Shown: one piece after another, positions 17,401 to 23,597 of the stretch
How the letters are laid out: each line of letters begins with the position of its first letter
Position numbering within the stretch: the first letter of the stretch is position 1
Assembly (NCBI RefSeq): GCF_900323545.1
Contig: NZ_OOHN01000008.1
Location: 2,744,460-2,808,459 of the forward strand
From: Actinomyces sp. Marseille-P3109
Lineage (GTDB): Bacteria; Actinomycetota; Actinomycetes; Actinomycetales; Actinomycetaceae
DNA: 64,000 bases
Direction of reading: 5' to 3'
Program-made: the position numbers and the translations under genes
Notes under the pieces: generated by a model
Databases searched by the model: none
The model's input: only the letters and a program-made list of their open reading frames with translations
What the model was told of the DNA's origin: nothing

Positions 17401-18099
17401 GCTGCCGGCGGGAGGGCGGCCTCCGGTAGAAAACCGGCCCGCCGCGGTGCGAGGGACGCGAAGAGCAAGGTGGCCGCCGTGCCCGCCAGGGGGCAGCGGG
17501 GGCCCGGTCGGCGTCCGAGCCCGTCGGCCAAGGTCCAGGTGCTGCTGGAGCATCTGGGCCCGATCCTCTCTGAGGGGCACCGCGCCCTCATCTTCTCCCA
17601 GTTCACGCGCTATCTCTCCGGCGCGCGCGAGCACCTGGAGGCCGCCGGCGTGCGAACCGCCTACATGGACGGTGGTACCTCCAACCGGCAGGAGGTCATC
17701 GACGCCTTCCGGGCCGGCGGGGCCGATGTCTTCCTCATCTCCCTCAAGGCGGGCGGCTTCGGGCTCACCCTCACCGAGGCCGACTACGTCTTCCTGCTGG
17801 ACCCGTGGTGGAACCCGCAGGCCGAGGAACAGGCCGTCGACCGCACCCACCGGATCGGCCAGGACAAGTCGGTCATGGTCTACCGGCTCGTCTCGGCCGA
17901 CACGATCGAGGAGAAGGTCATGGCCCTCAAGGAGAAGAAGGCCGAGCTCTTCGCCCGGGTCGTCGAAGGGACCGGCAATGTCGAGGACGGCGGCGAGGGC
18001 GCCGGAGGGCCGGCCGGAACCGCGGGTGCGGCGGGCACGGGCGGCCTCAGCCCGGCGGCCCTCACCGCAGCCGAGATCCGCGAGCTCATCGAGGGCTGA
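14443..18099 (+). CDS. SWIM-domain SNF2-family helicase
   Basis: The product is 1218 aa from the ATG; a GTG ten codons upstream is possible, and neither has a strong site. A SWIM zinc finger (CSCPVGTNCKH, residues about 85-95) precedes a long middle region. The SNF2 ATPase starts near 664 with Walker A DDMGLGKT (about 688) and a DEAQ box (about 807). The helicase C lobe ends with NPQAEEQAVDRTHRIGQ (about 1124). Such proteins are dsDNA translocases with proposed roles in repair or transcription. An inserted Gly/Ala/Arg-rich loop near 970-1020 splits the C lobe. The gene is followed by a strong hairpin. Confidence 0.92.
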   Translation: MARAIRHDDWPARLTDDQIISGVGRGAFQRGLDYARKGRVRGIGVAGDGDIISAQSKGSGARIYQTMVFRKQQDRRGPIAWVGSCSCPVGTNCKHVAALLITVRAVAEETAAGGDASPRSAWESRLAGLLQLERTPRRRMALEIVDDPGSMWGTPAGPSMLPLIEGKRGWNKQGASWSQIASGGLDDEADPEVIGVLRELAGMAGGYGFYYADDRVSLVTAPARVWGVLRRGLAAGLTLTTAQRHGRPVYLAEGLRGGVRLLREDDGGVVVAPALDIDDVEELRRLQVPGLNLTFTLMPIGDPVHGFYTWMPGRELLLMPIEPCPTEALSRALLDEGEAITIPAGDVERFETEHLEALTRALPVLSADASIRMPRPTTLRAALAVHVDAGEHHLTTEWSIRYVSEDGEVRHSHGLPDLPAAAEGRTEGGAAGRDIEGETRLAREVLNRLLPLAGRHPAVWHPLDLRGMATARFMTETLPILREMEAVDVEVDDDVPDYREAADAPVITTSVSDDEDRPDWFSLSVRVHVGDEEIPIGQLMAAVAAGEREVLLESGTWLSIDRPEIEALARLMEEGRELADPQAHGTLRVSALHAGYYELLESLGVIGRSTARWKERVGRLLERARAAEAVADRADGPTGGADDAGSGGTAGEVAVPEGLRVTLRPYQLEGYRWLNFLRRAGLGGILADDMGLGKTVQVLAAAQRLIEEREEAQGRVPADGGAGEAEPEVIGPVLVIAPTSVVGSWVEQAERFCPDLRVRAVTRTAAKREDSLEQIAAHSDVVVTSYTIARLCEEEFIAQDWAWVVCDEAQFVKNHASATYKAVRRLRAPSTIAITGTPLENSLMDLWALMSIAAPGLLPDPERFGQVYRKPIDRGDTEALGRLRRRMRPFLLRRTKEQVAADLPAKTEQVLAVELGAKHRKAYDQRLARERQRILGLLEEDTAQSRFIALKALTALRQMALDPELVDGGGGTEPGDAEGAAGADTDAAGGRAASGRKPARRGARDAKSKVAAVPARGQRGPGRRPSPSAKVQVLLEHLGPILSEGHRALIFSQFTRYLSGAREHLEAAGVRTAYMDGGTSNRQEVIDAFRAGGADVFLISLKAGGFGLTLTEADYVFLLDPWWNPQAEEQAVDRTHRIGQDKSVMVYRLVSADTIEEKVMALKEKKAELFARVVEGTGNVEDGGEGAGGPAGTAGAAGTGGLSPAALTAAEIRELIEG

Positions 18100-18124
18100 G
18101 GCGCTCGATGCCGGCGGGTGCCGT

Positions 18125-18165
18125 CTGCGCGTACGGGAACAGGAATCCTGCACCCGTACGCGCAG
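18125..18165. terminator. strong hairpin after the SNF2 gene
   Basis: The outer arms CTGCGCGTACGGG (18125-18137) and CCCGTACGCGCAG (18153-18165) are perfect 13-bp complements. The loop contains a second stem, CAGGA-A-TCCTG. It lies 26 bases after the SNF2 stop and before the pilin operon, so it probably terminates the helicase transcript and insulates the pilin genes. Confidence 0.75.
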
Positions 18166-18389
18166 GACGTCCCCGCCCGTTGCGGCCTGCATCCGGCCGC
18201 GAATTCCAGCAGATCGGCTGAAGCCCGCGCGGTCCCCGGTGCCACAGGCCCGGGACTGCATCTGGTCTCCACAGGGCTGAGGAACCCGTGAGCGCCGAGC
18301 CGCGGTGCGGGCTGATTCTGGTTGAGCGGGCACGGTGCCCGCTGGGGAGCAGCCGCGTGCTGGTCCCCGCCAACCAGAGGAGAACCACC

Positions 18390-18641
18390 ATGAGGAGACC
18401 CACCAGGACCACCCTGCGCGCTTTGTGCACCAGCGTGATGCTGGTCCGCTCGGGCGACCCGTCGGTACTGCCGGCCGCCCTGCGGCGCTTGGCGTCCAAG
18501 GAGGACGGCATGGCCACCGCCGAGTACGCCATCGGGACCTTGGCGGCCGCAGCCTTCGCGGGCCTGCTGCTGGCGCTCATGCGCTCAGGCAGCCTGAGCG
18601 GCGCCCTGCAGTCCATCATCGAGTCGGCGCTCTCGGTGTGA
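18390..18641 (+). CDS. Flp-type pilin, DUF4244 family
   Basis: The product is 83 aa, with AGAGGAGAACC before ATG. It has a prepilin-like cleavage site: a basic leader ends with EDG (residues 38-40), then MATAEYAIGTLAAAAFAG, with Glu at position +5 of the mature part and a single hydrophobic helix. This matches the DUF4244 group (Rv3656c type) found in actinobacterial tight-adherence loci. After processing by a prepilin peptidase it would assemble into a thin pilus. The stop overlaps the ATG of the TadE gene by one base. No TadA/TadB/TadC motor genes are present nearby. Confidence 0.85.
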   Translation: MRRPTRTTLRALCTSVMLVRSGDPSVLPAALRRLASKEDGMATAEYAIGTLAAAAFAGLLLALMRSGSLSGALQSIIESALSV

Positions 18642-19165
18642 TGTGCGGCGTCATCGCAGTGGGTGGGCGCGCTCACCCCCGAATGGCCCGGCTGCCCGGC
18701 GGTGGCCGACGTCGCCGCCCGGGCCCCGATTCCCGCCGGCCTTCCAGGCGGGCGGAACCTCACCCGTCGCCCGGGCGCCTGCCCCGTCGAGACGGTGAGC
18801 CCGGCGAGGGAACCGATGGCCCGGACGAGTCCGGGCAGAGCGAGCAGGGGATGGTGACGGCGGAGACGGCGCTTTCTCTGCCCGCCGTCGTCCTCGTGCT
18901 CCTCATCGTCCTGGCGGCCGTCAGCGCCGGTGTCACCCAGCTGCGGGTGGCCGACGCCGCCCGCACCGCCGCTCGCCAGGCCGCCATCGGCCAGGACGAC
19001 TACTCCGGTGCCGCCCAGCGTGTGGCCGGAGGGGTGAGCCTCGGCGTCGAGCAGGGCGAGCTCACCTGCGTCACCGCCACCAGGCCCGTGCCCGGTCCCC
19101 TGGGCGGGTTGGGACTGACGGCGCGCGCCCGCGCCTGCGCCTACACCGAGCCGAGCAGCCCATGA
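18641..19165 (+). CDS. TadE-like minor pilin
   Basis: The product is 174 aa if it begins at the ATG overlapping the pilin stop. The first 70 residues are an Arg/Pro-rich, probably disordered leader. SEQG then precedes MVTAETALSLPAVVLVLLIV, a TadE-type segment with Glu at +5 and one membrane helix. An extracytoplasmic domain follows, with two cysteines in its second half (Cys at LTCVTA and ACAYTE) that may form a disulfide. The long leader is unusual; a later start close to MVTAE is possible. It overlaps the next gene by four bases (ATGA). Confidence 0.8.
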   Translation: MCGVIAVGGRAHPRMARLPGGGRRRRPGPDSRRPSRRAEPHPSPGRLPRRDGEPGEGTDGPDESGQSEQGMVTAETALSLPAVVLVLLIVLAAVSAGVTQLRVADAARTAARQAAIGQDDYSGAAQRVAGGVSLGVEQGELTCVTATRPVPGPLGGLGLTARARACAYTEPSSP

Positions 19166-19533
19166 GCTGCCCACGATGGGACGAGCGCGGCTCGGGGACG
19201 GTCTACGCCCTGGGCATCATCGCGGTGCTCCTGGCGGCCGCGGTCGGTATCGCGGGCCTCATCCAGGCCCAGAGCGCCACCGGCTGGGCCCGGGCCGCCG
19301 CGGATCTGTCGGCGATCTCCGGTGCCACGGTCCTGTCCTCAGTGGCCGCCCCCGGAGACCCCTGCGCCATGGCGCAGCGCGTCGCCGAGGCCAACGGTGC
19401 CTCGGCGAGCGCGTGCTCCGTGGCCGGGGAGGATGTCACGGTCAGCGTGACCGTTCCGACGACCATCCTCGGCCTGCCCCGCCAGGCAACCGCCCAGGCC
19501 CGTGCCGGCCCCGTCGACGCCCCGCCCGGCTGA
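19162..19533 (+). CDS. TadE-like protein of the helicase/secretion neighbourhood (Rv3654c type)
   Basis: The product is 123 aa. A short N-terminus (DERGSGTVYALGI) leads into one hydrophobic helix (IIAVLLAAAVGIAGLI), then an exported domain with two cysteines (DPCAMAQRV and SACSVAG). It matches the small TadE-like family that sits near DECH-box helicases in actinobacteria, and such a helicase gene does lie 4 kb downstream on the other strand. Its start overlaps the preceding stop (ATGA), so the three pilin genes form one coupled operon. Confidence 0.82.
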   Translation: MSCPRWDERGSGTVYALGIIAVLLAAAVGIAGLIQAQSATGWARAAADLSAISGATVLSSVAAPGDPCAMAQRVAEANGASASACSVAGEDVTVSVTVPTTILGLPRQATAQARAGPVDAPPG

Positions 19534-19557
19534 GCTCAGTAAGCCCTGGCCCGAGCC

Positions 19558-21741
19558 TCAGTCCTCGACGGCGACGGTGGCGCCGCCCGCGAACTGGGCC
19601 GCGTGGAGGCGCGCGTAGGCGCCGCCCGCCGCGATGAGCTCATCGTGGCTGCCCTGCTCGACGATGTCGCCGTGCTCCATGACCAGGATGGTGTCGGCGT
19701 CACGGATCGTGGACAGGCGGTGGGCGATGATGAAGCTCGTGCGGCCCTGGCGCAGCGCGTTCATGGCCTGCTGGACCAGCAGCTCGGTGCGGGTGTCCAC
19801 GCTGCTGGTGGCCTCATCGAGGATGAGCACGGCCGGGTTGGCCACGAAGGCCCGCGCGATCGTGAGCAGCTGGCGCTCGCCGGCGGAGATGTTGGCGGCG
19901 TCCTCCTCCAGAACTGTGTCGTATCCCTGCGGCAGGGCCTTGATGATGTGGTCGACGAAGCACGCCCTCGCGGCGGCCTCGACCTCGGCATCACTGGCCC
20001 CGGGCCGCCCGTAGCGGATGTTCTCGCGGATCGTGCCTGCGAACAGCCACGGGTCCTGCAGGACCATGCCGGTCCGGCGACGCACGTCGTGACGCGTCAT
20101 CGTGGCGATGTCGCGCCCGTCGATGAGGATGCGTCCCCCATCGAGCTCGTAGAAGCGCATGAGCAGGTTGACCAGGGTGGTCTTGCCCGCTCCCGTGGGC
20201 CCCACGATCGCGACCGTGTGCCCGGGGTCGACCCGCAGCGACAGGTCACCGATGAGCTCGACCTCCGGGCTGTAGGAGAAGCGCACATGCTCCATCTCGA
20301 TAACACCCGGGCCCGCCGGGCCCTTCGAATCCGCCGGAGTACCGGGGCGTGACCCCGAGCCCTGGCCGGCGTCCGTGGCGCCCCCGGCACCCCCGGTGGT
20401 GGTCGCGGTGTCCGCGGTGGTCGAGGCGGCCGCGCCTTCCGGGGCGACGTCGTCGGGGCGCTCCTCGTCGGCGTCGAGCAGCTCAAAGATCCGCTCGGCG
20501 CTGGCGGTGCCGGACTGCACGGCCGTGGCCATGCCGCCGAGCTGGCCCAGGGGCTGGGAGAACTGCTGGGAGTACTGGATGAAGGCCTGCACGTCGCCCA
20601 GGCGCAGCGACCCGGAGGCGACCATGGCGCCGCCGACCACCGCGATGGCCACGTAGGTGAGGTTCCCGATGACCAGCATGATCGGCATCATGATCCCGGA
20701 GAGGAACTGCGCGCGCAGCGAGGCGGCGTAGAGCTCCTCGTTCTCGGCGGCGAAGGCCTCGCGCACCGCCTCGGTGCGCCCGTAGACCTGCACCAGGGCG
20801 TGCCCGGAGAAGGACTCCTCCACCCGGGTGTTGATCCGCCCGGTGCGCGCCCACTGGTGGGTGAAGGCCTTCTGCGAGCGCGGCCCGATACCGGCGAACA
20901 CCACGCCCATGAGCGGGAAGATGACCAGCGCCACCAGCGCCAGGCGCCAGGAGATGGAGAACATCATCCCCAGCACGCCCACGACCGTGAGGATCGCCGT
21001 CAGGGCGCCGGACAGGGACTGCTGAAGGGTGTTGGTGATGTTGTCGACGTCGTTGGTCACCCGGCTGAGCAGCTCTCCGCGCGCGACGGTGTCGAAGTAG
21101 CTCAGCGGCAGACGGTGGACCTTGTCCTCCACCCGGGCGCGCAACCGGAACAGGACCCTGACCGTGACGCGGTTGAGGAGCCAGCCCTGCAGCCAGTTCA
21201 GGACCGCCGAGCCCACGTACAGGGCCAGCACCACCGACAGGACCCGCCCCAGACGGGTGTAGTCGATGCCCGCGCCCGGGATCACGTCCATGGCGGAGAG
21301 CATGGAGGCGAAGTCATCCATGCCTCGCGCCCGCAGCATCTCAACGGCCTGGGCCTTGGTGGTGCCGGCCGGCAGCATAGTGGAGACCACGCCCTCGAAG
21401 ATGACGTTGGTGGCCTGGCCCAGCACTCTGGGGGCGGCCACCGCCAGCACGACCGTGCCCACGGCGGCCAGGGCCACGACCACCAGGGAGACCCGGTAGG
21501 CGCCCAGCAGCCCGACCATCCGCTTGAAGGAGGGCCAGAAGGCCTCGGCCTTGCCCGGAGGCGGACCGTCGTGCCAGTCGCCCGAGGCGGCCTGTGCCTC
21601 AGCGGCCAGCTTGAGGTCTTCCTCGCTGAGCTCATCGGGGCCGACGACGGCGCTCGCGGCGGTACGCGCACCGCTCCCGGCCTTCTTGCGGGTGTCCCTG
21701 TCGGCGTTCCTGTCCATGTGACTGCTCGCGTTCCTGCTCAT
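19558..21741 (-). CDS. ABC exporter half, canonical NBD (heterodimer subunit 2)
   Basis: The product is 727 aa. A polar N-terminal extension of about 75 residues precedes six membrane helices. After a 50-residue Gly/Thr/Ala-rich linker comes the nucleotide-binding domain: Walker A GPTGAGKTT, signature NISAGERQ, Walker B ILDEATSSVD with the catalytic Glu, and the H-loop in IIAHRLSTI. Its start overlaps the stop of the upstream subunit by four bases. With the degenerate partner it forms a multidrug- or lipid-type heterodimeric exporter in the cytoplasmic membrane. The substrate cannot be read from sequence. Confidence 0.92.
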   Translation of the reverse strand: MSRNASSHMDRNADRDTRKKAGSGARTAASAVVGPDELSEEDLKLAAEAQAASGDWHDGPPPGKAEAFWPSFKRMVGLLGAYRVSLVVVALAAVGTVVLAVAAPRVLGQATNVIFEGVVSTMLPAGTTKAQAVEMLRARGMDDFASMLSAMDVIPGAGIDYTRLGRVLSVVLALYVGSAVLNWLQGWLLNRVTVRVLFRLRARVEDKVHRLPLSYFDTVARGELLSRVTNDVDNITNTLQQSLSGALTAILTVVGVLGMMFSISWRLALVALVIFPLMGVVFAGIGPRSQKAFTHQWARTGRINTRVEESFSGHALVQVYGRTEAVREAFAAENEELYAASLRAQFLSGIMMPIMLVIGNLTYVAIAVVGGAMVASGSLRLGDVQAFIQYSQQFSQPLGQLGGMATAVQSGTASAERIFELLDADEERPDDVAPEGAAASTTADTATTTGGAGGATDAGQGSGSRPGTPADSKGPAGPGVIEMEHVRFSYSPEVELIGDLSLRVDPGHTVAIVGPTGAGKTTLVNLLMRFYELDGGRILIDGRDIATMTRHDVRRRTGMVLQDPWLFAGTIRENIRYGRPGASDAEVEAAARACFVDHIIKALPQGYDTVLEEDAANISAGERQLLTIARAFVANPAVLILDEATSSVDTRTELLVQQAMNALRQGRTSFIIAHRLSTIRDADTILVMEHGDIVEQGSHDELIAAGGAYARLHAAQFAGGATVAVED

Positions 21742-23471
21742 GCTGCGGCCTCCGCCCCGAGCTGGGAGGTGACGATCTCGCGGTAGACGGCGCAGGTGGC
21801 CAACAGGCTCTTGTGGGTGCCGCTGCCCACCAGGTGGCCGCCGTCCAGGACGAGGATCTGGTCGGCCTCGACGATCGTGGAGATGCGCTGGGCCACGATC
21901 ACCTTCGTGATGCCGGCCGTCGCCGGCCCCATGGCCTCGCGCAGCCGCGCGTCAGTGGACACGTCCAGGGCCGAGAAGGAGTCGTCGAAGATGAGGATGT
22001 CCGGCCGGCGCACCAGGGCCCGGGCGATCGCCAGGCGCTGACGCTGACCGCCAGAGACGTTCGTGCCACCCTGGGCGATGGAGGCCTGGAGGCCCCCGTC
22101 CATCGCCTCAACGAAGTCCTTGGCCTGGGCGACCTGAAGGGCCTCCCACAGCTCGTCGTCGGTGGCCTGCTCGCGCCCCAGACGCAGGTTGGAGGCCACG
22201 GTCCCGGCGAACAGGAAGGGCTGCTGGGGCACGAGCCCCATCTGCGACCACAGCGCCTCGGGATCGGCCTCACGCACGTCGGTGCCGCCGATGAGCACCT
22301 GCCCGCTGCTGGCCTGAAGCAACCGGGCCAGCAGCCGCACCACCGTGGACTTGCCCGACGCCGTCGAGCCGACGATCGCCGTCGTCGTACCGGGCTGGAC
22401 CGTGAAGCTCACCTCCGCCAGGACACGGGCGTCGGCGTCGGGGTAGACGAAGGTGACGTCCCGCATCTCAACCGTTCCGGGAGCCGGGAAGCTGGTCACG
22501 GCCCCCGGCACCGAGACGATAGCCGGCGCGGTGGCCAGTACCTCGCTGATGCGCTCGGCGCACACGGCGGCGCGCGGGATCATGATCGTCATGAAGCTCG
22601 CCATGACGATGCCCATGAGGATCTGCATGAGGTAGGACATGAAGGCGATGAGGGTGCCGACCTCCACGTCACCGTCACCGACCTGGTGCCCGCCAAACCA
22701 GATGACACCCACGATCGTGACCTCCAGCACCAGCATCACCAGCGGGAACAGCAGCACGAAGAGCTGGCCCACCCTCTCACCGACCCAGGCGATATCAGTG
22801 TTGGCCCCCTCGAAGCGCCGCGTCTCGGCCTGCTCGCGCACGAAGGCGCGGATCACCCGGATACCGGTGAGCTGCTCGCGCATCACCCGGTTGATGGCGT
22901 CGAGCCTGTCCTGGTAGGAGCGGAACAGGGGCAGCATCCGGCCCACGATGCCGCCCACCGCCACCAGCAGGACCGGCACCGACACCCCGATCAACCACGA
23001 CAGGCCCGGCGCCCGGGTGACCGCCATGATGATGCCGCCCACCGCCATGAATGGCGCCGTCACCAGCATCGTGGCACTCATCATCACCAGCATCTGGACC
23101 TGCTGGACGTCATTGGTATTACGGGTGATGAGCGAGCCCACCCCGAAAGCGGAGATCTCCCGCTCACAGAAGCCACTGACCCGGTCGAAGACCTCGCCGC
23201 GCAGGTCCCGGCCCATGCTCATCGCCGCGCGCGCCGCGAGATAGGTCGCCGCGACCGAACACACGCCCTGGGCCAGGCTGACCCCCAGCATGAACGCGCC
23301 CATCCGCCAGATGTAGCCGGTGTCCCCGGTGGCCACACCCTTGTCGATGATGTCGGCGTTGAGGGTGGGGAGGTACAGGGAGGCCATCACCTCAGCGAAC
23401 TGAAGCACCAGGACGCACACCAGCAACCCCGTATAGGGGCGCAGGTGTGTGCGTAGTAGTCGAACGAGCAT
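21738..23471 (-). CDS. ABC exporter half, degenerate NBD (heterodimer subunit 1)
   Basis: The product is 577 aa: six membrane helices, then an NBD with Walker A GSTASGKST and signature NVSGGQRQ. Walker B reads ILIFDDSFSALD, so the catalytic Glu is replaced by Asp, and the switch residue is Gln (VIVAQRIST) rather than His. This is the known pattern of asymmetric exporters such as TM287/288 and BmrCD, in which one ATP site barely hydrolyses. It is first in a two-gene operon. The ribosome binding site is weak. A palindrome 18 bp upstream of the start could be an operator. Confidence 0.92.
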   Translation of the reverse strand: MLVRLLRTHLRPYTGLLVCVLVLQFAEVMASLYLPTLNADIIDKGVATGDTGYIWRMGAFMLGVSLAQGVCSVAATYLAARAAMSMGRDLRGEVFDRVSGFCEREISAFGVGSLITRNTNDVQQVQMLVMMSATMLVTAPFMAVGGIIMAVTRAPGLSWLIGVSVPVLLVAVGGIVGRMLPLFRSYQDRLDAINRVMREQLTGIRVIRAFVREQAETRRFEGANTDIAWVGERVGQLFVLLFPLVMLVLEVTIVGVIWFGGHQVGDGDVEVGTLIAFMSYLMQILMGIVMASFMTIMIPRAAVCAERISEVLATAPAIVSVPGAVTSFPAPGTVEMRDVTFVYPDADARVLAEVSFTVQPGTTTAIVGSTASGKSTVVRLLARLLQASSGQVLIGGTDVREADPEALWSQMGLVPQQPFLFAGTVASNLRLGREQATDDELWEALQVAQAKDFVEAMDGGLQASIAQGGTNVSGGQRQRLAIARALVRRPDILIFDDSFSALDVSTDARLREAMGPATAGITKVIVAQRISTIVEADQILVLDGGHLVGSGTHKSLLATCAVYREIVTSQLGAEAAA

Positions 23472-23488
23472 GTGAAGGAACGTAGCAG

Positions 23489-23505
23489 CCTCACGCTGCG
23501 TGAGG
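23489..23505. promoter_or_regulatory. CCTCACG-CTG-CGTGAGG palindrome upstream of the ABC exporter operon
   Basis: This is a perfect 7-bp inverted repeat with a 3-nt centre, 18 bp upstream of the first ABC gene. The CTCACG/CGTGAG half-sites resemble operators of MerR-family regulators, which often control drug exporters. No regulator gene is adjacent, so the partner would be encoded elsewhere. Confidence 0.5.
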
Positions 23506-23597
23506 GCGAGTCGAGACCACGCACCGAATATGGTTCGACATTTTTACTGAGAATTTATCGCAAGAATTTCCTGCGCGCTTATGGCTTCACATGGGTT

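Noticed and set aside
14350-18333. minus-strand open frame of over 1300 codons opposite the SNF2 helicase
   Set aside because: The helicase motifs on the plus strand are unambiguous; the antisense product is low complexity without domains.
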